Assembly (NCBI GenBank): GCA_029980465.1 | Contig: JARYIJ010000001.1 | Coordinates: 496,001-560,000, forward strand | Source: Pseudolabrys sp. | Lineage (GTDB): Bacteria > Pseudomonadota > Alphaproteobacteria > Rhizobiales > Xanthobacteraceae | Length of the DNA stretch: 64,000 nucleotides | Reading direction: 5' to 3' | In this document: positions 1 to 10,102 of the stretch, one piece after another | How the letters are laid out: each line of letters starts with the position of its first letter | How positions within the stretch are numbered: the stretch's first letter is position 1 | Made by a program: the position numbers and the translations under genes | Notes under the pieces: generated by a model | Database searches by the model: none | Told to the model about the DNA's origin: nothing | What the model saw: only the letters and a program-made list of their open reading frames with translations

Positions 1-1
1 C

Positions 2-2014
<2,013 letters not shown>

Positions 2015-2023
2015 ACTGTGCCC

Positions 2024-3472
2024 ATGTCGACTAACGACAGGCTAAATATCCTGCTGGTGGACGACCAACCCGGCAAATTGCTGACTTACGAAACGATTCT
2101 GGCCAGCATGGATGAGAACATCCTGAAGGCAAGCTCCGGCCGCGAAGCGCTTGAACACCTTCTGAAAAGTGACGTCGCGGTGATGTTGATTGACGTCTGC
2201 ATGCCGGATCTTAACGGCTTTCAGCTTGCCGCGATGATCCGTGATCACCCGCGCTTTCGACAAACCGCAATCATTTTCATTTCGGCTATCTTTTTGAGTG
2301 ATCTCGACAGTTTGCGTGGCTACGAAATGGGTGCCGTGGACTACGTATCGGTCCCGATCGTGCCCGAGGTATTACGCGCCAAGGTGAGAGTATTCACCGA
2401 GCTTTATCGTAAAACACGACAGCTTGAGCAGCTTAACCAGGAGTTGGAGGCACGGGTCGCGGCGAGGACAATAGAGCTCGAGGAAGCTAATCGTAAGCTG
2501 CGAGAAAGCGAAGAGCGCCGCAGTCAGGCCTTGGCGGCCGGACAAATGGGTTCATGGGAATGGGACATCGAAACTGGCAATTATTTCTGGGATGACGGCC
2601 AAAAACTGATTTTCGGCGTCAAGGATGACTTCATTGCAAGCACGGAGAACGTGTGCGCGATCATCCACCACGATGACCGAGAAGCCTACCTTCAAGCCCT
2701 CGACGACATCGCCACGGGCAGATCATCCCGGCAATTCGAATTTCGCCTCGGCCGGGCGAGCGGGCCTGTGAAATGGTGCTTTGCGAGCGCTGCTGCGACA
2801 AATGAACGGGACGGTAAAGTGCGCCGCGTCAGCGGCGTGACATTCGATATCACCGAGCGCAAGAACGCTGAAGAGCGCCAGAAGCTGCTCGCCGATGAGG
2901 TCGATCATCGCGCAAGAAACACGTTGGCGGTTGTACAATCTATTCTGCGCTTGTCGCGAGCCAACAATATTTCCGACTATGTAAATTTAGTTGAAGGCCG
3001 AATCTACGCATTATCACGCGCGCACAATCTATTGTCGAGATCACGCTGGCTCGGCGCCTCATTGCTTGGCTTGTTCGAGGAAGAGCTCACACCCTATCGC
3101 GCTGCAGACAAAATCACGTTGGATGGTCCCGACGTCACTCTTCGCCCAGAAGTCGCTCAATCATTGGCACTTGCCATCCATGAGTTGTCGACAAATGCAG
3201 CTAAATATGGCGCGCTCTCGACGCTGGAGGGACGTTTAGCGGTGCGATGGGCTGTTTACGGAAACAACCTCACCATCGATTGGCGAGAAATAAGTGGACC
3301 ACCAGTCCGTCCGCCGGAGCGACGCGGATTCGGATCCGATATTCTGCTGAGTAGCGTCGAAAAACAACTCAACGCTGTAGTAGAAATGGATTGGAATCCG
3401 CTTGGACTTTGTTGCAACATCACCGTACCGGTCGACACCGGCATCGAAGTAATCGCTACGGCGATCGCCTGA
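2024..3472 (+). CDS. Response-regulator/PAS/HWE-family histidine kinase
   Basis: About 482 residues: an N-terminal receiver (phospho-Asp in MLIDVCMPDLNG), a coiled-coil linker near 130-165, a PAS domain near 170-285 (GSWEWDIETG), then an HWE kinase with H box DEVDHRARNTLAVVQS and N box HELSTNAAKYGALS. HWE kinases are common in rhizobia and usually act on stand-alone receivers. The receiver lacks the usual Lys-Pro near its end and reads DYVSVPI instead, so its phosphorylation chemistry may differ. ATG 2024 is chosen; GTG 2018 would add two residues. It follows the hybrid kinase with a 9-bp gap, suggesting a shared relay, possibly with this receiver as the output. Confidence 0.92.
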   Translation: MSTNDRLNILLVDDQPGKLLTYETILASMDENILKASSGREALEHLLKSDVAVMLIDVCMPDLNGFQLAAMIRDHPRFRQTAIIFISAIFLSDLDSLRGYEMGAVDYVSVPIVPEVLRAKVRVFTELYRKTRQLEQLNQELEARVAARTIELEEANRKLRESEERRSQALAAGQMGSWEWDIETGNYFWDDGQKLIFGVKDDFIASTENVCAIIHHDDREAYLQALDDIATGRSSRQFEFRLGRASGPVKWCFASAAATNERDGKVRRVSGVTFDITERKNAEERQKLLADEVDHRARNTLAVVQSILRLSRANNISDYVNLVEGRIYALSRAHNLLSRSRWLGASLLGLFEEELTPYRAADKITLDGPDVTLRPEVAQSLALAIHELSTNAAKYGALSTLEGRLAVRWAVYGNNLTIDWREISGPPVRPPERRGFGSDILLSSVEKQLNAVVEMDWNPLGLCCNITVPVDTGIEVIATAIA

Positions 3473-3558
3473 CCGTTTGAAAAATGCAACCGAGTTTGAT
3501 CACCCTTATGGGAGCAATGCCGAAACAACCTACGGAATAAAGAACAAGGTGCGAGACA

Positions 3559-3930
3559 GTGGATGATATAATCCCTCCCGACGTTCGGGAGTTTATAATC
3601 AAACATATCGATACGGTTTCTGAGCTTGAAGCGTTATTGATCTTGCGTGCGAACCCCGACGAGTATTGGGGTCAGGACCGTCTCGCCGCGCGAGTTTATG
3701 TGTCGGAACGCGAAATTGCCGAGATGCTGAAACGATTCATGACACAGGCATTTCTTGAACGCAAAGAGGGACAATACCGCTACAATCGAAACGCGCCTGC
3801 CGACCGTATAATAAACGATCTCGCACGATGCTACGCGTCGCATTTGATCCCGATCACGAATATGATTCATGGCAAGCCGCGCAGCATGCGCAGTTTTTCC
3901 GATGCGTTCAAATTGAGAAGAGACCCATGA
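3559..3930 (+). CDS. Small winged-helix-like protein of unknown function
   Basis: 123 residues, starting at GTG in frame with MDDIIPPDVREF. The middle (EALLILRANPDEYW through FLERKEGQYRYN) has the helix-helix-strand pattern of a winged helix with an ERKEGQYRY wing; this is an inference from pattern, not a firm domain match. It sits 86 bp after the HWE kinase gene and its stop overlaps the next start in an ATGA, so it is translationally coupled to the membrane genes downstream. A role as DNA-binding or partner-switch output of the kinase cluster is possible but unproven. Confidence 0.75.
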   Translation: MDDIIPPDVREFIIKHIDTVSELEALLILRANPDEYWGQDRLAARVYVSEREIAEMLKRFMTQAFLERKEGQYRYNRNAPADRIINDLARCYASHLIPITNMIHGKPRSMRSFSDAFKLRRDP

Positions 3931-4187
3931 CCGCCGTTACTATCTACGGCGCCTGCATGCTGACCGCTCTCTTGTGCGCAATTTTTCTTTTCCGCGCTTA
4001 TCGGCGTTCCCATCATCGTTTACTGATGTGGAGTGGACTGTGCTTCGCTGGACTCACCTTAAATAATCTCATCCTCATACTCGACAAGCTTGTGTTTATC
4101 GATGTCGATCTCTCGATCCTACGTAGCGCAACGGCCTTGTTTGCAATGGCCGTTTTGCTTTGGGGCTTGATTTGGGATGCGGAATGA
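3927..4187 (+). CDS. DUF5985-family membrane protein (first of pair)
   Basis: 86 residues with three predicted membrane segments (around 5-22, 32-52 and 64-82) separated by short charged loops (RAYRRSHHR). The ATG overlaps the preceding stop (ATGA), and its own stop overlaps the next ATG in the same way, so three genes are coupled. The pattern matches DUF5985, a family of small membrane proteins that occur in pairs near HWE kinases in rhizobia. Function unknown. A longer upstream in-frame start would run into the coding part of the preceding gene and is not used. Confidence 0.78.
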   Translation: MTAVTIYGACMLTALLCAIFLFRAYRRSHHRLLMWSGLCFAGLTLNNLILILDKLVFIDVDLSILRSATALFAMAVLLWGLIWDAE

Positions 4188-4495
4188 TGATGACAATTAA
4201 TGCAGCCCTTATTGGAGCAGCCGCGATGGCGGCGCTTACGGTCGCCTCAATTTTCTTGCGATTTTGGACACGAAGCGGCGATCTACTATTCTTGTTATTC
4301 GGGATTGCCTTCGGCATCGATGCAGTTATGCGCTTTGTTTTAAGTTTCAGCGCGTACCCTGCCGAAAATGAGCCGTTCTATTACCTGCCCCGTTTAGTTT
4401 CCTACGGATTGATCGTTATCGCCATCCTCTACAAGAATAAGCGGCAAACAGAAAGGGCGTCAAAAAATAACGACATGAATAGCGCGACGAAGTAA
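4184..4495 (+). CDS. DUF5985-family membrane protein (second of pair)
   Basis: 103 residues starting MMMTINAAL; three ATG codons in a row (4184, 4187, 4190) make the exact start uncertain. Three membrane segments, with FLRFWTRSGDLLFLLFGIAF and a FYYLPRL motif typical of DUF5985, then a charged cytoplasmic tail. It is coupled to the preceding paralogue by an ATGA overlap. The stop is followed in the same frame by a terminase-like relic, so the C-terminal tail (after about KNKRQT) may mark the edge of the inserted element. Confidence 0.76.
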   Translation: MMMTINAALIGAAAMAALTVASIFLRFWTRSGDLLFLLFGIAFGIDAVMRFVLSFSAYPAENEPFYYLPRLVSYGLIVIAILYKNKRQTERASKNNDMNSATK

Positions 4496-4744
4496 ACCTT
4501 TCCAATCGCCTCGTGGTTGCCAGAAAGCGTAAGCTAGTTCCCAGACCTGAAAGCCGAGCTTTTCGCGTTTCCCGGCGGACGGCATGACGATCAATGCGAC
4601 TCCATAAGCCAGGCACTGAGCCAACCGGCTGTTATCCGATGGGATCTGGTTGGCCCTAAGCTGATGGAGGAAATCCGTCGCACGCCACCGTATCAACCAC
4701 CTAGCTACGATGACGCTTATGTCTTTCATCGTGAAAATATCTGA
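4496..4744 (+). pseudogene. C-terminal remnant of a phage terminase large subunit
   Basis: No start codon. The frame that continues after the preceding stop reads IASWLPESVS-stop-FPDLKAELFAFPGGRHDDQCDSISQAL and goes on to a TGA at 4742-4744. The FPGGRHDDQ-D-S-QAL block is the hallmark of the nuclease-domain end of phage or gene-transfer-agent TerL proteins. One in-frame TAG sits where related proteins usually have a codon for Trp. Only about 80 residues remain, so this is a relic of a prophage or integrative element, consistent with the damaged recombinase just downstream. The family assignment is by motif only. Confidence 0.6.
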
Positions 4745-4749
4745 ATTGT

Positions 4750-4776
4750 GATCGCCTCAAAAGAGGCGGTTGTGTT
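4750..4776 (+). terminator. Possible weak terminator after the terminase relic
   Basis: A 6-bp perfect stem CGCCTC/GAGGCG with an AAAA loop is followed by the G/T-rich stretch GTTGTGTTG. It lies between two element-derived pseudogenes. The stem is short and the T-tract interrupted, so support is modest. Confidence 0.3.
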
Positions 4777-4837
4777 GCTGAGTCACGATGGCGCAGTCAG
4801 GCTATCGTGACAAAGCTGGAAACTCTACCCGTCGGCA

Positions 4838-6409
4838 AAGGCCAAAAAGACCATCCGCTGTGCGATCTATACCCGGGTCTCAACCGACCAAGGCCTTGAG
4901 CAGGACTTCAACTCGCTCGATGCTCAGTATGACGCCTCGCAGGCCTATATCTGGAGCCAGGCGCACGCTGGCTGAACCTTAATCCGAGCCAAGTATGACG
5001 ACGGCGGCTACTCAGGCGGCAATACCGATCGCCCGGCCCTGCAGCGCCTGCTGGCAGATGTCCGGGCGGGCAAGATCGATGTGATCGTCGTCTACAAGGT
5101 CGATCGGCTCACGCGCTCTCTGGCCGATTTCGCGAAGCTCGTTGAGTTGTTCGACCAATACAGCGTCTCGTTCGTGTCGGTTACCCAACAGTTCAATACC
5201 ACGACCTCGATGGGGCGTTTGACGCTCAATGTGCTGCTGTCATTTGCTCAATTCGAGCGCGAGGTGACCTCCGAGCGCATCCGTGACAAGATCGCTGCCT
5301 CGAAGCGGAAAGGTCTGTGGGTTGGCGGCAATTTGCCTCTCGGCTACGCCCTCAAGGACCGCAAGCTGACGATAGTCCCCAAGGAGGCAGAGCTGGTCCG
5401 CAGCATTTACCGGCAATATCTCAAACTCGGCAGCATCGATCGCTTGGCTGCCGAGCTTCGCGGCCGAGGGATACTCACGAGACGGCGCACTTATAAGAGC
5501 GGCCGAACTGTCGGCGGCGCGCCGTTTACGAGGGGAGCGCTATCCTACTTGCTGCGTAACCGGTTCTATATCGGCGAGGTCGTCTACAAAGGCGAAGTGC
5601 TTCCGGGGTCTCAGCCTGCTCTGCTATCCCGAGATCTGTTCGATACCGTCCAGGCCAAGCTTGCCGAACAACTCAACAATCATAGCCGCCGCCGAGCCAG
5701 ATCCGACGCTCCACTTATCGGCACGATATTCGATGATCGCGGCACCTTGATGGGACCGAGCCACACGCGCAAGAAAGGCCGCCAATATCGGTATTACATC
5801 TCGTCGTGCCTGCTGCAGGGACGCAAGGAACTGACTGGGTCCATTCATCGTGTCCCGGCGGCCAAAGTTGAAGCCATTATTGCTTCAGCACTTAGACAAC
5901 AGATAAAGCCGACTTCCAATCTGGACGACAGCGCCCTGATCCGCGGCTGGGTCGACCGCGTCGACGTCCATAAGGCTGAGCTCATCGTCTCAATCAAGCG
6001 TCAAGCTGGGTCTAAGGTCCTTTCAAAGATCCGTATTCCTTGGAAGAAGCCGTCTTCAAAACAAAAACGCGAAATCCTCCTGCCGTCACACTCAACGAAT
6101 GGCACCGCTCTTCGACCCATTCGCAGCGACGCGCGCGATAGACTGATCAAGGCAATCGCGCGAGGACGCCTATGGCTCAATGAGCTTGTCACTGGGGCCA
6201 TTACTGACGTTATTGAAATTGCCGTTCGCGAGCGCCGTAGCGTTCGCTCTGTCAACATGACTATCTCGCTGAGCTTCCTCGCGCCGAGCCTCATCAAAGC
6301 CACGATCGAGGGCACCTTGCCGCGCGGTATTGGTTACGCCCGGCTCGGCGAACTGCCGGCAGAATGGCCTGAACAATACCGGGCTATTGGACTCGCGCCA
6401 CAAACCTAG
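4838..6409 (+). pseudogene. Large serine recombinase broken by an in-frame TGA
   Basis: The N-terminal resolvase domain is readable from about 4838 ([16 protein letters not shown], with the catalytic Ser of the TRVS motif) until a TGA at 4973-4975 in AHAG-W-stop-TLIRAKYDDGGYSGG. The same frame then continues without interruption to 6409 through KVDRLTRSLADF, the recombinase domain (LPLGYALKD, LLRNRFYIGEVVYKG) and a long C-terminal coiled region. No ATG, GTG or TTG precedes the catalytic segment in frame, so the start is lost as well. A 442-residue product starting at GTG 5081 would lack the catalytic Ser. Such recombinases integrate or excise phages and islands; this one appears dead. Confidence 0.85.
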
Positions 6410-6582
6410 CAGTGCATCCAGGAAACGGAATTCTGGCCCGCAGAGACTGACGGGCACAATTCTGCCCCTCCGCGAATCCACCGAGCGCAGAGACTGAAAT
6501 CGAAGAAAATAAGTGCAGATTGCCCGCGGATATCGTGCCGTTTCCGCAGAGACGGCGGGCTCTAGGTTCGATCCGGAATGAA
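6410..6582. other. Intergenic stretch between recombinase relic and tRNA-Lys
   Basis: 173 bp without a gene. The only pattern seen is a short motif CGCAGAGAC occurring three times (near 6439, 6488 and 6548). A possible element boundary, but no convincing direct repeat of the tRNA end was found here. Confidence 0.4.
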
Positions 6583-6658
<76 letters not shown>

Positions 6659-6762
6659 GGATTGCCGTCCGCAGGCTAGCCTGCGAAAGCGCCGGTCGTT
6701 TAGCAAACGGCTGGGGGAGTGTCCAGCGCAACTCGCCACAAGATGACCGGGTCCGGAAGAAG

Positions 6763-6792
6763 AAAAAGCCGCCGGCTGTGGAGGCCGGCGGC
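6763..6792 (-). terminator. Rho-independent terminator of the LTXXQ-protein gene
   Basis: On the minus strand, a 9-bp perfect stem GCCGCCGGC/GCCGGCGGC with a 7-nt loop is followed by TTTTTCTTCTTCC. It lies about 50 bp beyond the stop of the gene at 6841-7371. Confidence 0.88.
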
Positions 6793-6840
6793 TCTCACGA
6801 GCGGGCGTCTCGGTCGGGAGCGGCCCTGCTCACTGTCCTG

Positions 6841-7371
6841 CTACTGGGGCTTCGGCTGGTCCGGACCGCCCTGCGGTCCGCTGGGGCCGCGCTTCATTTC
6901 CCCATGGTGCCGGCCGTGATGGCGAAAATGATCGCGCGTGCCGATCCGGATCAGCATCGCAAAGCGACGCTTCTGGGCATCGTTCAGACTCTGATAGAGC
7001 GGCTGCGCCGCGTCGGCGATCGACTTCAGCGAAGTGCCGGTCTGCGTCATCGTCTCGCCGCGCAATTTCAAGCGGTCGATGATGTCTTTCGGCTTCTCGG
7101 CGCTGGCACGCGCCGCGAAACGTTCCGAACGCATCTTCGCATTGTCGCGCAGTGCCGTCTCAAGCGCCGGCCAGTTTTTCTCCTGGTCGGGAGTGAGTTC
7201 GAGTCCGGCCTTGAGCGCGGCGATCCGTGCGTCCGTGAACGCGCTGATGTCCTCGGCGGTCGGCCGCCAGTGATGCAGTCCCTTGTGATCGTCGCCGCTC
7301 TGCTGCGCGTAGACCATCGAGCCGCTGGCAATCACGAGCGCTGTCGCCGCCGCCGCAACTGTCTTCAACAT
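6841..7371 (-). CDS. Spy/CpxP-like LTXXQ-motif periplasmic protein
   Basis: 176 residues with a Sec signal peptide (MLKTVAAAATALVIASG, cleaved near VYAQ) and a helical body containing two LTXXQ-like motifs (LELTPDQEKNWPALE and QSLNDAQKRRF). The tail is rich in His, Gly and Pro (HHGRHHGEMKRG), possibly metal-binding. Spy/CpxP proteins are envelope-stress chaperones or metal-stress modulators. ATG 7371 is chosen because GGAGG lies 6 bp upstream; a TTG 12 nt earlier would have no such site. An operator-like array lies 82-131 bp upstream and a strong terminator follows, so it is probably a monocistronic regulated gene. Confidence 0.85.
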   Translation of the reverse strand: MLKTVAAAATALVIASGSMVYAQQSGDDHKGLHHWRPTAEDISAFTDARIAALKAGLELTPDQEKNWPALETALRDNAKMRSERFAARASAEKPKDIIDRLKLRGETMTQTGTSLKSIADAAQPLYQSLNDAQKRRFAMLIRIGTRDHFRHHGRHHGEMKRGPSGPQGGPDQPKPQ

Positions 7372-7452
7372 AGCCACCTCCAATGGCGTTTCTGATGAAG
7401 CACATGTTGGCGTGCGCCGTGCCGCTTACAAGTTAAACGTTTGATAGGTAGG

Positions 7453-7502
7453 TGTACGCGCGTTCAGTCAGATGTACGGCCGTTCATCTGTATATTCGTT
7501 CA
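7453..7502. promoter_or_regulatory. Three-copy near-palindromic operator array
   Basis: Three 14-bp boxes, TGTACGCGCGTTCA (7453-7466), TGTACGGCCGTTCA (7473-7486) and TGTATATTCGTTCA (7489-7502), spaced 20 and 16 bp start to start. The first two are near-perfect palindromes, TG(T/A)ACG-CGT(T/A)CA. This is the shape of a TetR-family operator. The array lies just upstream of the LTXXQ gene at 6841-7371. No regulator gene is adjacent, so the factor would act in trans. Confidence 0.6.
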
Positions 7503-7587
7503 TCTCGCGGCCGCGCCGGTGGCGACGCGCCAATAACAAAGCGTCGCACCGTACGGCGCGACGCTTTCCCCTCTCCGCATTTTTGAT

Positions 7588-7977
7588 TCAGTAAAGCGCA
7601 GCAAGAACAGGCCCAAGTCCCATTTCGTAGCAAAGCGATACGGCATCCTGCTTCTGCCGTTCATCGAGAACGCGAACAAGCGGACGCGCCGCCGCCCCGA
7701 TGCGGGCGATCGTCTGCGCGTCGAGTGCGACAGCCTTGATGCGCTGGAAAAGACCGTCGACTTGCATCTGGTCATGGGCCAACTTGCGCAACGCAGCCTC
7801 GACCGGCGGCCAGTACGCCTGCTGTTGTGGTGTTAATTTGAGGACACTTTTGATCCGAGGAATGTCAATCCGGGATTGTGACGTTGTGACCTCGAAAGCA
7901 TTGGCGGCTACCGTCAAGCCGGACGCGACGCCCCATAACGCAAGCACGACAACGCTCGCGCGCAGCACACATCTCAT
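7588..7977 (-). CDS. Small periplasmic LTXXQ-like protein
   Basis: 129 residues: signal peptide (LRASVVVLALWGVASGLTVAA, cleavage near NAFE), then a helical domain with LKLTPQQQAYWPPVEAALRKLA, the same LTPxQ-x-x-x-WPxxE pattern as the neighbour at 6841. The paralogues lie in tandem on the same strand, about 215 bp apart, with the operator array between them. It probably shares a Spy-like role in envelope stress. It lacks the His-rich tail. Start at ATG 7977. Confidence 0.78.
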   Translation of the reverse strand: MRCVLRASVVVLALWGVASGLTVAANAFEVTTSQSRIDIPRIKSVLKLTPQQQAYWPPVEAALRKLAHDQMQVDGLFQRIKAVALDAQTIARIGAAARPLVRVLDERQKQDAVSLCYEMGLGPVLAALY

Positions 7978-8113
7978 CGTTTGGAAGTTCCTCTATCTCG
8001 ATAATGCCGGAGTCGCTTGCGGTTACGCGCAAAATCAGCCGCCACGACGGGCAAATTGTGAGCGAAATGTGATTTTTGGATTCTACTGGAACGAAGTCAT
8101 GGGATGTAAAATG

Positions 8114-8138
8114 AAACCGCGCGCCTCACGGCGCGCGG
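8114..8138 (-). terminator. Terminator downstream of leuA
   Basis: A 9-bp perfect stem CCGCGCGCC/GGCGCGCGG with a 4-nt loop. On the minus strand it is followed by TTTCATTTTAC, 25 bp past the leuA stop. The T-tract is imperfect. Confidence 0.72.
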
Positions 8139-8162
8139 TGGAAAAAGTCGCAATGAAGAGGC

Positions 8163-9740
8163 TTAGCCGGCGTCGGTCGAATGAATGCGCCGTTCGGCAC
8201 GGCTGCCCTGCCCTTTGCGGCTGGTCAGCTTGTTGAGCGCACCCAGATAGGCTTTGGCTGACGCGACCAAGGTATCCGGATCGGCGCCTTTCGACGTCAC
8301 GGCACGGCCGTCTTGCGACAGGCGGACCGACACCTCAGCTTGCGCGTCGGTGCCTTCGGTCACCGCGTGCACCTGGTAAAGCTCGAGCTTGGCCTCGTGC
8401 GGAACCAGCGCATGGATCGCGTTGAAGATCGCATCCACCGGTCCGTTGCCTGTCGACTGTGTCGTGACGTGCTTGCCGTCGATGTCGAGCGATAGGGTCG
8501 CGGTCTGCGGCCCCATGGTTCCGGCGATGACCGTCAAGGACATGATCTTGATACGATCGTGCGCCGTCGCGATCTCCTCGTCGACCAGCGCCTCGATATC
8601 CTCATCATAGATCTGCTTCTTGCGGTCGGCCAAAGCCTTGAACCGCACGAAGGCGTCCTTAAGCTGATTGTCGGATAATTGGTAACCGAGTTCTTCCAGC
8701 TTGTGCTGGAAGGCATGGCTGCCGGAGTGCTTGCCCATCACCAGCGAGGTCTGTTTCACGCCAACCGATTCCGGCGTCATGATCTCATAGGTCTGCGCGT
8801 TCTTGAGCATGCCGTCCTGATGGATGCCGCTCTCGTGTGCGAAAGCGTTCCGACCGACGATCGCCTTGTTGTATTGCACCGGGAATGACGTCGCGGCCGA
8901 CACGAGCTTCGAGGCTCGCGTCAGCATCGTGGCGTCGATATTGGTGACGAACGGGAACTTGTCGTTCCGCGTCTTGATCGCCATCACGACTTCTTCGAGC
9001 GCGGCATTGCCAGCCCGTTCTCCGATTCCGTTGATGGTACACTCGATCTGGCGCGCGCCGCCCATGCAGCCGGCCAATGAATTGGCGACCGCCATGCCGA
9101 GATCGTTATGGCAATGGGTCGAGAAGCGCGCTTTGTCGGAATTCGGCACATTCTCGCGCACGCGCTTGAAGAGATCAAAGTACTCTTCGGGCGTCGTGTA
9201 ACCGACCGTGTCCGGGATGTTGATCGTCGTGGCACCGGCATTGATCGCCGCCTCGACACAGCGGCATAGAAACTCGAACTCGGTCCGCGTGCCGTCTTCC
9301 GACGACCATTCGACGTCGTCGGTGTGCGAGCGCGCGCGGGTCACCTGCGCGATCACCATCTCATAGACCTCGTGCGGCTCTTTCTGGAGCTTGTATTTCA
9401 TGTGCACCGGCGAGGTGGACAGGAACGTATGGATGCGCTTGCGCGCAGCCGGCTTGATCGCCTCGGCGCAGCGGTCGATGTCCTTGAACGCGGCGCGCGA
9501 GAGGCCGCATACGACTGCATTCTTGGTGCGCTTGGCGATCTCGTGAACGGCGGCAAAATCACCGTCCGACGCGATCGGGAAGCCAGCCTCGATGATGTCG
9601 ACGCCCATCGTGTCGAGCAGCTCGGCGACCTCAAGCTTCTCTTCGTGGGTCATGGTGGCGCCGGGGCATTGCTCGCCGTCGCGCAATGTGGTGTCGAAAA
9701 TAACGACGCGGTCCTTTGTGGACGAAGCGGTCGTGCTCAT
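8163..9740 (-). CDS. leuA: 2-isopropylmalate synthase
   Basis: 525 residues. Condenses acetyl-CoA with 2-oxoisovalerate, the first committed step of leucine synthesis. The N-terminal TIM barrel carries the HMGL signature FDTTLRDGEQCPGA, the metal and substrate motifs STHCHNDLGMAVANS and NGIGERAGN, and HESGIHQDGML. The C-terminal LeuA_dimer domain (from about 400) binds the feedback inhibitor leucine. ATG 9740 (MSTTASSTKD) is chosen: it follows AAAGGA and the protein then has the family length; upstream in-frame sequence belongs to the leader. A leader peptide gene at 9839-9946 indicates attenuation by leucyl-tRNA. Confidence 0.97.
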   Translation of the reverse strand: MSTTASSTKDRVVIFDTTLRDGEQCPGATMTHEEKLEVAELLDTMGVDIIEAGFPIASDGDFAAVHEIAKRTKNAVVCGLSRAAFKDIDRCAEAIKPAARKRIHTFLSTSPVHMKYKLQKEPHEVYEMVIAQVTRARSHTDDVEWSSEDGTRTEFEFLCRCVEAAINAGATTINIPDTVGYTTPEEYFDLFKRVRENVPNSDKARFSTHCHNDLGMAVANSLAGCMGGARQIECTINGIGERAGNAALEEVVMAIKTRNDKFPFVTNIDATMLTRASKLVSAATSFPVQYNKAIVGRNAFAHESGIHQDGMLKNAQTYEIMTPESVGVKQTSLVMGKHSGSHAFQHKLEELGYQLSDNQLKDAFVRFKALADRKKQIYDEDIEALVDEEIATAHDRIKIMSLTVIAGTMGPQTATLSLDIDGKHVTTQSTGNGPVDAIFNAIHALVPHEAKLELYQVHAVTEGTDAQAEVSVRLSQDGRAVTSKGADPDTLVASAKAYLGALNKLTSRKGQGSRAERRIHSTDAG

Positions 9741-9838
9741 TGGGAAAATCCTTTTGCTCTGCTCATGCGCCGGCGGGCGCTCTCTGGGTCTGGCCTCATC
9801 GTCCCCCGAGTGCCCAGGCACAGATGCCCAGCCGGCCC

Positions 9839-9946
9839 TCAGGGGCGTCTAAGAAGCAGAAGCGAGCCGAGAATGAGGGTGGCATCCGGTGCGGTCTGGG
9901 AGACCGCCCGGTCGATCGCGCAGAACTGCAAGCGCGTCGTGATCAT
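9839..9946 (-). CDS. leuL: leu leader peptide (attenuation)
   Basis: A 35-residue open frame about 100 bp upstream of leuA, starting ATG 9946 after GAGGCAG and ending LILGSLLLLRRP-stop, with six Leu codons in the last dozen including four in a row (CTT CTG CTT CTT). This is the classic layout for ribosome-mediated attenuation of leuA. Between its stop and leuA lie GC-rich inverted repeats (such as TGGGCATCTGTGCC and GCGCCCGCCGGCGC) that could form alternative hairpins. No clean U-tract was seen, so the terminating structure is not pinned down. Leucine starvation would stall ribosomes at the Leu run. Confidence 0.78.
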   Translation of the reverse strand: MITTRLQFCAIDRAVSQTAPDATLILGSLLLLRRP

Positions 9947-10102
9947 CTGCCTCAAAACCCTCGTCTTTGACGACCAGTGTCGCGGAATCGGATGAAGCCC
10001 GCGTTAACCGCCGTCAGGCTGGCGACGTTCTAACGGAGGGGCGGCGCCTGATGCAAGACAGGAATAGGTCAGCACTGCTGTCCGGATGGAAGGGGCGACC
10101 AA
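9947..10102. other. Divergent intergenic region leuL / methyltransferase gene
   Basis: It should hold the leu promoter (minus strand) and the promoter of the gene at 10103 (plus strand). No hexamer pair was convincing enough to call. Confidence 0.4.

Noticed and set aside
4973..4975. In-frame TGA of the serine recombinase as a selenocysteine codon
   Set aside because: No selenocysteine element, no selenium genes, and the gene also lacks a start codon; a nonsense mutation is simpler.
7453..7502. CRISPR-like array upstream of the LTXXQ gene
   Set aside because: Units are only 14 bp, unevenly spaced, palindromic, and no cas genes are near; operator array fits better.
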